Below, piece after piece: positions 43,235 to 52,579 of a stretch of DNA of 64,000 nucleotides. The notes under the pieces are model-generated. The model was not told where the DNA came from. It did not search any database and saw only the letters and a program-made list of their open reading frames with translations. The stretch spans positions 434,001 through 498,000 of the forward strand of contig NZ_JANHAW010000003.1 of the NCBI RefSeq assembly GCF_024464595.1, in the 5' to 3' direction. The translations under genes were made by a program, and so were the position numbers. The stretch comes from Halobellus litoreus. GTDB taxonomy: Archaea; Halobacteriota; Halobacteria; Halobacteriales; Haloferacaceae. How positions within the stretch are numbered: the stretch's first letter is position 1; every line of letters starts with the position of its first letter.

Positions 43235-43765
43235 GACGAAACATTAATATAAACAAAATTAGTAATACTAGTATTATATAAATATCGAGCAATTAAGCAG
43301 ACGGTCACGCCCGTCAGGACGTTCACCGTCCGACGCCACGCGACCGGATGTTCGCTCAGCGAAACAGCAGCGGTTCTTGCTGAATCGGGCGTATAACGAT
43401 CTCAGCAGGAGATGCAGGTCGGTACATCGGCTGGCTGACAGCGTTCCAGATCCGAAGTCGTTAACGAGACCCTGGTCCGATTTAGCGGCGAGTTGTCTTG
43501 GAAATGCATTGCAATAAAGATCGACTCAAAGTTGCTGCTCGGTACCGATCACTATGAACGATGAGGCACCGATACAGCGACTAAGTTTCACATCGGCAAA
43601 ATACGGATTGAATTCTTCCATCACTCGTGTGATAACAGTAGGGCAATCGTCGCCCACTGCCTTGCACAGTTCGCCAAGTGGTGTAACTTTCACCGACTGC
43701 ATCAAGCGCCGAGCGACCGAGCGACAGCTAAAAAACATTAGTAGACAGTTACTTTTGGAAACTTA
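43235..43765. other. AT-rich region with a doubtful 70-codon frame
   Basis: From 43235 to about 43300 the sequence is almost entirely A and T. The remainder has mixed composition. A minus-strand frame at 43526-43738 could code for 70 residues (middle part GELCKAVGDDCPTVITRVME), which I do not recognise; it may be the tail of a decayed gene. There is no other gene-like signal before lpd. Confidence 0.4.
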
Positions 43766-45181
43766 CTAATTATTTGTTGTATGGATTGCACGCCCAGACG
43801 CGTTTTCAGCCGCTTCCATTACGGCTTCGGACAAGGTAGGATGGGTGTGAATTGTCGCCGAAACATCGTCGATTGTTGCTCCCATTTCAATAGCTAGACC
43901 GACCTCTCCAACTAATTCAGAAGCTTCCGGTCCAACTAGCTGACCACCCAGAAGCATTCCGGTTTCCTCATCTGCGATTAATCGGACGAACCCCTCAGAC
44001 GTTCCTGTTGTAAGGGCCCTTCCAGAGGCACTGAACGGGAACTCACCTGTTATAAACTCGATGTTGCTCGACTGGGCGCGCTCCGGTGTCCATCCCACCT
44101 GTGCGATCTCTGGCTCTGTGAAAACCACTGCCGGAATCGTTTGATAGTCAACTGCAGCAGGCTCACCCGCGATGACCTCCGCAGCCGTTTTTCCCTCCAT
44201 ACTTGCCTTATGTGCTAATAGAGGTTCACCCGCAGTATCTCCGACAGCATAGATATTATTGTAGTTAGTTTGGCATCTCTCGTTAGTGTCGATGAAGCCG
44301 TTTTCCGTCACCGAGATACTGATGTCTTGCACTCCGACCGTGTCCGTGACCGGTTCACGACCTACTGCGACGAGTACTTTATCAGCTGCAAGCGTACGTT
44401 CTTCACCATCCTCGGTTTCCGTTTTGAGAGTGACCCGGTCCCCCGCCAATTCCCATTCACTGGCCATCTCGCCAAATCGGAAATTGATGCCGAGATCTTC
44501 GGCGCGTTCCCTAACGGGAGCGACTAGGTCATCAGCGTACATCGGTATTATCGAATCCAACATTTCTACGACAGTGACGTCGCTCCCAAGCTTTGCGAAC
44601 ACGCCCGCCATCTCTATCCCGATATATCCCGCACCGATAATCGCTAACTTCTCTGGTAGCGACTCAAGCGCGAGAGCTTGTTTGGAGTTGAGAATCGGTC
44701 CATCGCTGTACGAAAAGCCCGGAATCTCTACCGGACGACTCCCTGTCGCGATGATCGCATCTTGAAACTCGATGGGTTCTTTTTCGCCTTCGGACCGTAC
44801 AACGGCAGAGTGTTCATCGACTAACTTTGCTTCACCGTTCACTAATTGGACCCCGTTCGTCCGGCACAGACCTTCGACACCATTGGTTAGATTTGAGACA
44901 ATTCCCTCTTTCCAGTCCACCATTTCCGAAAGATCAACTTGAAAATCCCCGTAAATTCCCATCCGTTCCGCATTCCCCGCTTCGAATGCGAGGTTGGAAG
45001 CAGTAATCAATGCCTTTGATGGGATGCAGCCATAATTTAAGCAGGTCCCGCCGAAAGCGTCTTTCTCAACCAGTGTAACATCCATATCCAACTGTCCTGC
45101 CCGGATAGCAGCAACATATCCGCCAGAACCCCCACCAATCACTAGCACGTCAGTCGAATTTGGTATGCCAGCATCAGACAT
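43766..45181 (-). CDS. lpdA: Dihydrolipoyl dehydrogenase (E3)
   Basis: A 471-residue flavoprotein disulfide reductase. The N terminus has VLVIGGGSGGYVAAIRA, and the redox-active disulfide is Cys47/Cys52 in GGTCLNYGCIPSKAL. A second NAD-binding motif LAIIGAGYIGIEMAGVF and the C-terminal active-site HTHPTLSEAVMEA (His and Glu) follow. It reoxidises the lipoyl arm of 2-oxoacid or acetoin dehydrogenase complexes. An E1 alpha of that kind starts at 63554 on the other strand, so it may serve that complex. The ATG at 45181 is chosen because a TATA-like box ends 22 bases before it. Codon use is AT-richer than in genes left of 43 kb. Confidence 0.95.
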   Translation of the reverse strand: MSDAGIPNSTDVLVIGGGSGGYVAAIRAGQLDMDVTLVEKDAFGGTCLNYGCIPSKALITASNLAFEAGNAERMGIYGDFQVDLSEMVDWKEGIVSNLTNGVEGLCRTNGVQLVNGEAKLVDEHSAVVRSEGEKEPIEFQDAIIATGSRPVEIPGFSYSDGPILNSKQALALESLPEKLAIIGAGYIGIEMAGVFAKLGSDVTVVEMLDSIIPMYADDLVAPVRERAEDLGINFRFGEMASEWELAGDRVTLKTETEDGEERTLAADKVLVAVGREPVTDTVGVQDISISVTENGFIDTNERCQTNYNNIYAVGDTAGEPLLAHKASMEGKTAAEVIAGEPAAVDYQTIPAVVFTEPEIAQVGWTPERAQSSNIEFITGEFPFSASGRALTTGTSEGFVRLIADEETGMLLGGQLVGPEASELVGEVGLAIEMGATIDDVSATIHTHPTLSEAVMEAAENASGRAIHTTNN

Positions 45182-45202
45182 ACGTAGCGCCATTCGACAT
45201 TG

Positions 45203-45213
45203 TGTATTAAATT
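45203..45213 (-). promoter_or_regulatory. TATA-like promoter for lpdA
   Basis: Minus-strand AATTTAATACA lies 22-32 bp before the ATG at 45181. An in-frame ATG at 45193 is too close to the box, which decides the start. Confidence 0.55.
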
Positions 45214-45299
45214 GAAGGGTTTGGTCTCTTCCGCCACAATCTGAGGTTTTCCAACTACGTATGCTGAGGCGACAGCGGGAACTATCGTAAAGGTTAGTC

Positions 45300-45660
45300 C
45301 CCTCGTTGTCCCGGCTTGTCAGAGGACTCGACCGTCGCAGTAGGATCGTCGAGTGTCCTCGTCGATACGAGTCCACATACCTCAACGGATGTATGACGAC
45401 GAAGAAAGTGGCTATCACGGCCGTGCCACCGACGCGCTGTTTATCGAAACCCACGCGAAGTTCGGTACTACTACTTGGACTGGTCCGATGTGGAGTCACG
45501 CTATCGCTTGCCCGAGAAAGCGATAGTGACGGCCACGACGCGGAATGGGACGTTCGGTTGGTTACTATCTCGTGGGGCCCGCTCTGTAGGCCGGTCGGCG
45601 GCGTCCGCACTACGGGCTTCGTTGAGCCAGCCCAGAACGCTCAGACCAAACTAGGTGGTC
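45300..45660 (+). pseudogene. Possible decayed gene fragment
   Basis: The 664-base gap 45182-45845 has no intact gene. On the plus strand around 45380-45655 one frame reads a protein-like stretch (VRYYYLDWSDVESRYRLPEK, then AIVTATTRNGTFGWLLSRGA) without an acceptable start and with interruptions upstream. I do not recognise the family. It could be the remains of a gene disrupted when the island formed. The final part, up to 45845, is intergenic. Confidence 0.3.
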
Positions 45661-45845
45661 ACTTTGTGCGTTACCGATGCTGAACTCCCCCCTGGTGATG
45701 CAACAGATATCAGTGACATGTGATATGTATATTCCGTTATGTTGGCTCGTGAGATTTCGTAAGTGCGGGGTGCCACGGTGTTAATTTCCGGTCAGACTTC
45801 TACACCACTTCTGACTGCCGGGAGAAGGTATCCCGCCGCGTCAAG

Positions 45846-47303
45846 TCAGTCCTCGAGATGCGTGACGTAGACCGCTTTTTCGTGGGAAAAGAACTCCAAC
45901 GCCTGGCGCCCTTGCTCCTTGAATGTCTCACTGCTTGACTGTTTCCGGCCACCGAAGGGCATCTGCATCCCAACGCCGGTTGACGTTTGGTTTACCTTCA
46001 CGACACCGGTTTCAATATCTCGGGTGAATCGTTGGGTACGACTTAGATCATTCGTACATAAGGATGCAGTGAGACCATAATCGACTCCGTTAGCCACCGA
46101 AATCGCTTCCTCAAATCCGGAGACCGATAGCACAGCGAGAACTGGTCCGAAAATTTCCTCTTGCGCGATTCGCATATCCGGTTCGACCTCTGTAAACACC
46201 GTCGGCTCAACAAAGAACCCATCTTCATACTCTCCGCCAGTGAGTTGATCCCCCCCAACGGCCAGGGTAGCTCCTTCGTTCTCACCGATCGCAATATATT
46301 CGAGGTCACTATCCAGCTCCGACTGACTCACCTTCGGCCCTAGATTGGGATCTGACTCCGTAGGATTAGCGACAGTGAGGTCCTCTACACTCTTAATTAG
46401 CTGCTCCAGGTACTCATCGTAGACCTCTTCAAATACGATAGCGCGGCTCGTCGCCGTGCACGCTTGCCCTGCAATTCCACTAAAGGCACCACTAATAGTT
46501 AGTTGTACGGCGTGTTCGATGTCCGCCGTTTCATCGACGATGATGGGATTTTTCCCACCCATTTCCGTCTGAACACGCTTTCCATCGGAGACTGCAGATT
46601 CGTAAACGTGCTTCCCGACTCGGGAACTACCGGTGAACGAAACGACGTCCACCGAATCGGAGGTGACTATTTCGTCACCAACCTCACTCCCACTTCCAGG
46701 AACGAAATTGAGAACGCCCGCTGGAAGGTCGGCCTTATCAAATGCCTGGACGAGTGCGGCCGCGGTGCCGGGAGTCAGAGAGGCAGGCTTGAAAACCACA
46801 GTATTTCCAGCAACCAGAGCAGGAGCAATTTTCCACGTCGGTATCGCGATTGGGAAGTTCCAGGGAGTGATTACCCCTGCTGTCCCCCAAGGTTCCCGTT
46901 TCGTGTATGTAAGCGTTTGCTGACTCGCACTGGGCGGTGCAATACCCCCTTTGTCTCGAGCTACCTCGGCATAATAATTCAAGAGGTCAACAGTCCGCTG
47001 TACCTCTCCACGAGCGGAACCCTCTGTTTTACCGAGTTCTCGGACCACGAGGTCCACGATTTCGTCAAACCGCTCCTCAACTACCTCGGCTGCATCTCGA
47101 AGGTAGGAACCACGCTCTGGCTGTGTCAGACTTTTCCACTCGTCCTGCGCCTCAACGCTTGCGTCAATCGCTTGCTTAGCAGTCCCCCGGTTTCCCTTGG
47201 AAACCCGAGCAACAACTTCCTGAGTATTCGCGGGGTTCTGGCTGGCGATTTCGTCACCTGTCTCGATCCACTCACCGTTGATGTACACGTTTTCAGTTAA
47301 CAT
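45846..47303 (-). CDS. NAD(P)-dependent aldehyde dehydrogenase
   Basis: A 485-residue member of the ALDH superfamily. All key residues are visible: Asn149 in ITPWNFPIAIP, Lys172 in VVFKPASLTP, Glu247 in QTEMGGKNP and the nucleophile Cys282 in IAGQACTATSR. The C terminus keeps MPFGGRKQSS. Length and motifs fit the group that includes 2,5-dioxopentanoate (alpha-ketoglutarate semialdehyde) and succinate semialdehyde dehydrogenases, but the substrate cannot be fixed. A TATA-like box (about 47338-47348) precedes it. It stands between lpdA and a stress protein, all minus strand. Confidence 0.93.
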   Translation of the reverse strand: MLTENVYINGEWIETGDEIASQNPANTQEVVARVSKGNRGTAKQAIDASVEAQDEWKSLTQPERGSYLRDAAEVVEERFDEIVDLVVRELGKTEGSARGEVQRTVDLLNYYAEVARDKGGIAPPSASQQTLTYTKREPWGTAGVITPWNFPIAIPTWKIAPALVAGNTVVFKPASLTPGTAAALVQAFDKADLPAGVLNFVPGSGSEVGDEIVTSDSVDVVSFTGSSRVGKHVYESAVSDGKRVQTEMGGKNPIIVDETADIEHAVQLTISGAFSGIAGQACTATSRAIVFEEVYDEYLEQLIKSVEDLTVANPTESDPNLGPKVSQSELDSDLEYIAIGENEGATLAVGGDQLTGGEYEDGFFVEPTVFTEVEPDMRIAQEEIFGPVLAVLSVSGFEEAISVANGVDYGLTASLCTNDLSRTQRFTRDIETGVVKVNQTSTGVGMQMPFGGRKQSSSETFKEQGRQALEFFSHEKAVYVTHLED

Positions 47304-47454
47304 TTTACCAGCCGCTGTACTCGGTTGCTCTTACGGATCCTTAATACAATTTTCGAAAGTGGTTCGACGATAATAATATGTGGAACGTCAAATTCCTCGT
47401 AACCGCTGCTCGAAGTATATTGGTCGCGAATTTGTGAAACGTTTCGACTGTATT

Positions 47455-47862
47455 TCAGGCAGAGATGACCGTTACCGGAATATCCGCTTCCAAAATGACA
47501 GACTGAGTAACACTTCCTAAGATGGCTTTTTGCGTCGGACTGCGCTTTTTTCCTGATAAAACGATCTCGTCAAAATCACCCTCCTCAGCGAGTAACACGA
47601 TTCCCTTAGCTGGTGGAGAACTTACACCCTGGGTATTAACGTCAATGCCAGCATCTTCTAGCACCCGTTTCGCTGCTCTGACTGCTTCCGATCGATCCGG
47701 CTGCTGCATCTGTGCGGGAACATCTTTCTCAGATCCTGTCAAGGCGTGAACGAGAGTCACACTGAGTTCCTCTGCAGCGCTTGGAAGTCGGGTGACGTAC
47801 TCGGCTTGCTTTTCAGCCCGTTTATTCTCGCCTCCAACAGGAATCAAGATTCGATATGCCAT
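47455..47862 (-). CDS. Universal stress protein family protein
   Basis: A 135-residue UspA-fold protein. It has an N-terminal YRILIPVGGENKRAEKQAEY and a C-terminal GSVTQSVILEADIPVTVISA; the ATP-binding G-x2-G-x9-G-S/T pattern is only partly kept (SGKKRSPTQKAILGSVTQ). Many haloarchaeal USP genes sit beside transporters or catabolic genes. The start is fixed by a TATA-like box 24-33 bp upstream. Confidence 0.9.
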   Translation of the reverse strand: MAYRILIPVGGENKRAEKQAEYVTRLPSAAEELSVTLVHALTGSEKDVPAQMQQPDRSEAVRAAKRVLEDAGIDVNTQGVSSPPAKGIVLLAEEGDFDEIVLSGKKRSPTQKAILGSVTQSVILEADIPVTVISA

Positions 47863-47885
47863 CACACACCCCGTTCTGATTGCCA

Positions 47886-47895
47886 CTATATAAAC
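47886..47895 (-). promoter_or_regulatory. TATA-like promoter for the universal stress protein
   Basis: Minus-strand GTTTATATAG lies 24-33 bp before the ATG at 47862; one of the clearest archaeal TATA boxes in the window. Confidence 0.65.
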
Positions 47896-48294
47896 TACCG
47901 GGAGAGGCCCACCCGTTTGTAGACTTGGTACCTCGCGAAGCAGGCTAGTTTAGAAATCTGACTGTGTGTACGCCGACCGGCTGGTGGACAGTGGAACCTC
48001 CGAAACGAAGTTGCGTAATCTCTTCATCAGCCGAGTTGACGAAGAAGTTTTCCTCTGCTAACGACCGTCCTTCAGGTGAGCGATCGCTGGCCGGAGAACC
48101 CCCGCGGGGGGCTTCCGGACTATTCTCCGTACCGTTTTCGCTGATCTCAATGTAACTAAACAGTACCGTCGCTGGGGCAGTTCCTACGGAGTCCACCCCC
48201 CAGTTTTGACCCGTCGAGTGAAGTCTCACTGGAAGATGCTCTACCCGATCGACCCAAGCAATGGAATTTTGCCTTTGGATCTTAACCCGGAGGT
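47896..48294. other. Intergenic region with a possible IS end
   Basis: No convincing gene. At 48151-48167 the sequence TGTAACTAAACAGTACC is similar (14 of 19 aligned bases, extending two bases to the left) and in the same orientation to the putative terminal repeat at 43216-43234. The sequence to its left (about 47945-48150) might be the remnant of an element. A G/A-rich GGAGGT lies directly before hemB. Confidence 0.4.
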
Positions 48295-49278
48295 ATGGAC
48301 TTAGTAGATCGCCCCCGTCGCCTTCGAATAGACGGAATCAGCGAGATGGTACGCGAGACGTCACTCTCCGCCACCGACCTGATTGCTCCTGTCTTCGTGG
48401 ATGCGACAATCGACGAGCGCGTCCCGATCGAGTCGATGCCTGGTCACGAACGCCTGCCCGTCGATCATACGGTCGATCGCGTTGAAGAGATACTGGATAC
48501 CGGCGTCGAGTCAATTCTCCTCTTCGGTGTGCCAGCGAAAAAAGACGAGGTGGGGTCGCGGGCCGACGCCACAGACGGTGTCGTTCAAGAGGCGACTCGA
48601 GCGATCTCTTCTGAAACTAGTGCTACGGTAATCACCGACGTTTGCCTGTGCGAGTACACAGACCACGGTCACTGCGGTGTTCTCGAGGAATCGGCTCCTG
48701 AACAGACCACGCTCACGGTCCAGAACGACCCGACACTCGATCGCTTAGCCGACATCGCGGTCTCTCACGCCGAAGCCGGTGCCGACGTTGTTGCTCCTTC
48801 AAGTATGACCGACGGGATGGTCGGAGCTATCCGAGCGGGTCTTGACGACGCTGGGTTCAATGACATCCCGATTCTAAGCTACGCGGTGAAGTACGAGAGC
48901 GCTTTCTACGGCCCCTTTCGCGACGCCGCTGATGGTGCACCGGCTTTCGGGGACCGCCGGCATTACCAGATGGACCCTGGCAATCGCCGCGAGGCAATCC
49001 GGGAAGTTGATCAAGACGTAGAACAGGGCGCTGACTTTCTCATAGTTAAGCCAGCTCTCCCTTACCTCGACATCGTGAGAGATGTCCGGGAGCACTCCAC
49101 TCTACCGGTCATCGCGTACAACGTCAGCGGAGAGTACGCTATGATCCAAGCCGCCGCCGAGAAGGGCTGGCTCGACCTCGAAGCCGCGGCAATGGAGTCG
49201 CTCCTCTCCATCGAACGAGCCGGCGCGGACGCCATTGTGACTTACTTTGCCGAGCAGATTGCCGAGCGACTGGACTGA
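48295..49278 (+). CDS. hemB: Delta-aminolevulinic acid dehydratase (porphobilinogen synthase)
   Basis: A 327-residue HemB that condenses two 5-aminolevulinates to porphobilinogen in tetrapyrrole synthesis. Schiff-base lysines are Lys199 (SYAVKYESAFYGPF) and Lys252 (IVKPALPYLDI). Zinc-site cysteines Cys117, Cys119 and Cys127 (DVCLCEYTDHGHCG) make it a zinc-type enzyme. It is alone here: no other heme gene is near, and it lies inside the lower-GC catabolic island. It may be an extra copy of a chromosomal hemB. It is followed closely by the VOC gene. Confidence 0.96.
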   Translation: MDLVDRPRRLRIDGISEMVRETSLSATDLIAPVFVDATIDERVPIESMPGHERLPVDHTVDRVEEILDTGVESILLFGVPAKKDEVGSRADATDGVVQEATRAISSETSATVITDVCLCEYTDHGHCGVLEESAPEQTTLTVQNDPTLDRLADIAVSHAEAGADVVAPSSMTDGMVGAIRAGLDDAGFNDIPILSYAVKYESAFYGPFRDAADGAPAFGDRRHYQMDPGNRREAIREVDQDVEQGADFLIVKPALPYLDIVRDVREHSTLPVIAYNVSGEYAMIQAAAEKGWLDLEAAAMESLLSIERAGADAIVTYFAEQIAERLD

Positions 49279-49383
49279 TATTCGCCGCATAAGTATTAGT
49301 TGACCGAGTCCTGTCTGTTTGTGGAATTGGAGTTGCTCGTAGAAAACAATACACTCATAGGTGGTTCACCCTACGTTGCGCTT

Positions 49384-49800
49384 ATGCAGTCGCCAACTGC
49401 GCACCACCTTGGAATAGCCGTGGAGGACTTGGAAACAATGGTCGCGTTCTACAGGGACACGCTTGATTTCGAGGTGACACAGGAGTTTACCCTCGCCGGT
49501 GAAGCGTTTTCGAAGGGTCTCGGTATCGAAGACACGAAAGGCGAGTTCGTCCGGCTCTCGATGGGGGACATACTTCTGGAGCTTGTTGAATACACCCCCG
49601 CACATAATCCGACACCGTCGAGTGGTGTCGCAGATCCAGGATCAATACATATTGCGGTCTCATATGACGACGTGAACGAGTTTTACGAGGAACTCAGCGA
49701 CGTCGAGACCGTCAGTGAGCCCGTCACGACTCCCAGCGGCACTACGATCGTGTTTCTTCGCGACCCTGAGAACAACCTCGTCGAGATCGTCTCTGGGTAG
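49384..49800 (+). CDS. VOC/glyoxalase family protein
   Basis: A 138-residue two-half VOC protein. Metal-site positions are His in AHHLGIAVEDLE, Glu in LLELVEYTP, His in SIHIAVSYDD and Glu in NNLVEIVSG, which together fit glyoxalase I or methylmalonyl-CoA epimerase-type enzymes. The start at ATG before QSPTAHHL gives the standard family N terminus. It precedes the LIV importer operon and may act on its substrate or detoxify an aldehyde product. Confidence 0.85.
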   Translation: MQSPTAHHLGIAVEDLETMVAFYRDTLDFEVTQEFTLAGEAFSKGLGIEDTKGEFVRLSMGDILLELVEYTPAHNPTPSSGVADPGSIHIAVSYDDVNEFYEELSDVETVSEPVTTPSGTTIVFLRDPENNLVEIVSG

Positions 49801-49891
49801 ATTTTTTCTCGTACGTGTACAGAAGATGTGGTGAACGATCCGTGACCGAAGAAGTCGGTTCACCCCGGTCCTATTGGGAATAATATAGAAT

Positions 49892-49902
49892 GATATATAA
49901 GG
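49892..49902 (+). promoter_or_regulatory. TATA-like promoter of the second LIV operon
   Basis: GATATATAAGG lies 22-32 bp before the ATG of livH at 49924, giving a near-leaderless mRNA for the livHMGF operon. Confidence 0.65.
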
Positions 49903-49923
49903 TAGTTCTAGATATTGCACTTC

Positions 49924-50841
49924 ATGGTACAGGTAGACATCCTGTCACAGATAATACTGTATGGGGTCCTGACCGGTGGGGTCTACGCCCTCGTCGCGAT
50001 GGGGCTCTCACTGATATTCGGAGTGATGGACGTAGTGAATTTCGCGCATGGGGCGTACCTTATGCTCGCGATGTATAGTTCGTACTTTGCCTGGCAATTA
50101 CTTGGACTCGACCCGTTCTTGTCCATCCTGTTGGTGGCACCGGCGTTCTTCGTCTTCGGCGTGATTAGTGAGCGGCTCATCATTCACCCGATCATTGACG
50201 AGCCCGACTTCGCGCAGATTTTCGCGACTGTTGGGCTCATTTGGGTGTTCGAAAACTTTGCCCACTACTTCATCGGCACTGATCCCAAAGGGATCGATGC
50301 AGGGTACGGTGGGATGTCGCTGTTAGGCGTCCCCGTGCAAGAAGTACGTGTCTATGGGTTCGTCATCGCGCTGCTGACTGCGCTTGGAATGTACCTGTTA
50401 TTGGAAAAGACAAAAATTGGCCTTGCCATTCGCGCGACGGCACAAGATAAGGAAGCTGCGGAGCTTATGGGTATGAGCAGTGAGGTCGTCTATATGGTAA
50501 CCTTCGGACTCGGCATCGCTTTGGTAGGTGTCGCGGGTCCAGTTATGGCATCGATTTACTCGACCACGCCCACGGTCGGGGCGAACTACGTATTGATTGC
50601 GTTCGTTGTCGTGGTTCTTGGCGGATTAGGTGACGTCTTCGGCGTCCTCTGGGCCGGTGTGCTCATTGGGATTGTCGATGCTGCCGTGGCCTACTTCTAC
50701 GAACCGACGTTGAGCGCCCCGGTTTACTACACGATATTCATCGCCGTCCTCGTGCTTCGAGCAACCGGTCACCTTGGCGGATCTGATGAAGGCCTCCTGA
50801 GCCGGATCGCTAATCTAGCGTCCTCAAACAAAAGTTCCTGA
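49924..50841 (+). CDS. livH: LIV-type ABC transporter permease (LivH family, second system)
   Basis: A 305-residue membrane protein with about eight hydrophobic segments. It has the LivH block GVMDVVNFAHGAYLMLAMYS near the N terminus and VVVLGGLGDVFGVLWAGVL in the second half. It is first in a four-gene operon, livH-livM-livG-livF, with gaps of one base or overlaps. Codon use is AT-richer than in the first LIV system, and gene order differs, so the two are not a recent local duplication. Confidence 0.93.
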   Translation: MVQVDILSQIILYGVLTGGVYALVAMGLSLIFGVMDVVNFAHGAYLMLAMYSSYFAWQLLGLDPFLSILLVAPAFFVFGVISERLIIHPIIDEPDFAQIFATVGLIWVFENFAHYFIGTDPKGIDAGYGGMSLLGVPVQEVRVYGFVIALLTALGMYLLLEKTKIGLAIRATAQDKEAAELMGMSSEVVYMVTFGLGIALVGVAGPVMASIYSTTPTVGANYVLIAFVVVVLGGLGDVFGVLWAGVLIGIVDAAVAYFYEPTLSAPVYYTIFIAVLVLRATGHLGGSDEGLLSRIANLASSNKSS

Positions 50842-50842
50842 A

Positions 50843-51883
50843 ATGAGCCTACAACAACGAAAATCGACAGAAAGCATCGCCGAGAAGATCATCAAGGCCG
50901 TCGGGAAACCGACTGGATATCTTTCCCTACTCGTGCTCTTAGTTGCGCTTGCAGTCCCATTTTTCGCAACGAACTACATCCTCCACATCCTAATCCTGGT
51001 GTTCATCACCGGAATTGGTGCAATCGCCTGGAACATAATCGGAGGATATGGGGGTCAGTTCGCCCTGGGGAACGCGGTCTTCTACGGGTTCGGTGCCTAC
51101 TCTGTGGCGCTGTTAGTTAATAACTATGGGCAGAGCTTCTTTGTGGCTCTCGCGGTGGGAATTGTCCTCTCAGTGCTCGTAGCGGTCCTGGTGGGATACC
51201 CGACTTTCACCCTCTCAGGCCACTACTTCGCTCTTGCAACCATTGCAGTCGTCGAAGGGATGCTATATCTCGTCTTATTCTTCGGCGATTTCACCGGTGG
51301 TGCGATCGGGCAGTCTGTCACCCCAGCCCCCTGGCTCGCCGATATAGTGGGGAACCGGGTGATCGCCTTCTACATCTTCTTCGGGATCTTCCTCCTCAGC
51401 ATATTGGTCTCTACGTGGGTCCGGTATTCGAAGTTGGGGTATTACCTCCTCGCAATTCGAGAGGACCAAGATGCGGCGGCGGCACTCGGAGTTAACACAA
51501 CCCGGTACAAGATCTACGGGTTCGCCCTTAGTGCAGCTATGACGGCCCTCGCTGGCGGGATGTACGCCATCTACGGAACGTACGTGTCTCCCTCGGGTGC
51601 CTTCTCACTCGACCTGTCGATTCAGTACGCACTGATCACACTAATCGGTGGAATGGGAACCATCGTCGGTCCAATAGTTGGGACGCTGTTTATGGTGCCC
51701 ATTCAGCAATATGTAACGACAGTTCTCGGTGGAAATCTCGGGTCGCTCGCGTACATCGGCTACGGCGTGGTATTGATTGTCGTCATTATCTACGCGCCAG
51801 AGGGTCTGGTAACCCGGCTCTCGTTCGTTCGCGCGTGGATTGACAATACGCTCCCAGAGGTGAAATCAGATGCTGAAGACTGA
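50843..51883 (+). CDS. livM: LIV-type ABC transporter permease (LivM family, second system)
   Basis: A 346-residue membrane protein with nine or ten hydrophobic segments. The blocks [20 protein letters not shown] and [20 protein letters not shown] are LivM hallmarks, and [10 protein letters not shown] closes the protein. It starts one base after the livH stop, and its end overlaps livG by 14 bases, which implies tight translational coupling. Confidence 0.93.
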   Translation: MSLQQRKSTESIAEKIIKAVGKPTGYLSLLVLLVALAVPFFATNYILHILILVFITGIGAIAWNIIGGYGGQFALGNAVFYGFGAYSVALLVNNYGQSFFVALAVGIVLSVLVAVLVGYPTFTLSGHYFALATIAVVEGMLYLVLFFGDFTGGAIGQSVTPAPWLADIVGNRVIAFYIFFGIFLLSILVSTWVRYSKLGYYLLAIREDQDAAAALGVNTTRYKIYGFALSAAMTALAGGMYAIYGTYVSPSGAFSLDLSIQYALITLIGGMGTIVGPIVGTLFMVPIQQYVTTVLGGNLGSLAYIGYGVVLIVVIIYAPEGLVTRLSFVRAWIDNTLPEVKSDAED

Positions 51884-52574
51884 AAATCTCACAAAGCGGT
51901 TCGGAAGTGTCGTGGCGGTAGACGATGTCTCGATTGAGATCCCAGAAGGAGAAATCACCGGGTTAATCGGCCCGAACGGAGCGGGGAAGACGACCCTGTT
52001 CAACCTAATCACTGGCTTCTATACGCCGAGCAATGGGACGGTTACTTACAAAGGCGAAAATATCACTAACGTCGCACCCCACGAGATCTCAAAGAAGGGC
52101 GTGTCCAGAACCTTCCAAGTGCCAAAACCTCTGAATCAACTCTCTGTGACGGAGAACGTCGTTGTCGGGGCACTCGGCGAAGGTAAAGGTCGGCAGGCCG
52201 CTATGGAGAAGGCAAACGACACTCTTGACAGAGTGAATTTCCAGGGTGACTACTCGATGACTGCCAATAGCCTCAACGTCGGCCAACTGAAGCGGCTTGA
52301 GATCGCGAAGGCTGTTGCGACAGATCCCGACCTGCTTATGCTTGATGAGGCCGTTGCCGGTCTCAACCCGGACGAGCGGGGCAAGTTGGTCGACGTCATT
52401 GAAAAACTCAATAATCAGGGTATCACAATCCTGATGGTCGAACACGTTATGGAGGTCGTGATGGGTCTCTCAAACAGAGTGATCGTCTTAGACGAAGGAA
52501 AAGTACTCGCCGAAGGGACCCCAGAGGAAGTGCAGAACGATGACGAGGTCATCGAGGTCTATCTAGGGACGTGA
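51870..52574 (+). CDS. livG: LIV-type ABC transporter ATPase (LivG family, second system)
   Basis: A 234-residue ABC ATPase. Walker A is [18 protein letters not shown], the LivG switch segment is [17 protein letters not shown], the degenerate signature is [16 protein letters not shown] and Walker B is [17 protein letters not shown]. It ends in EVIEVYLGT, typical for LivG. It overlaps both neighbours. Confidence 0.94.
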   Translation: MLKTENLTKRFGSVVAVDDVSIEIPEGEITGLIGPNGAGKTTLFNLITGFYTPSNGTVTYKGENITNVAPHEISKKGVSRTFQVPKPLNQLSVTENVVVGALGEGKGRQAAMEKANDTLDRVNFQGDYSMTANSLNVGQLKRLEIAKAVATDPDLLMLDEAVAGLNPDERGKLVDVIEKLNNQGITILMVEHVMEVVMGLSNRVIVLDEGKVLAEGTPEEVQNDDEVIEVYLGT

Positions 52575-52579
52575 AAAAT

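Noticed and set aside
43526-43738. A 70-codon minus-strand frame next to lpdA.
   Set aside because: No recognised family, no clear promoter, and it lies in a region with element debris. Kept only as a remark in the intergenic entry.
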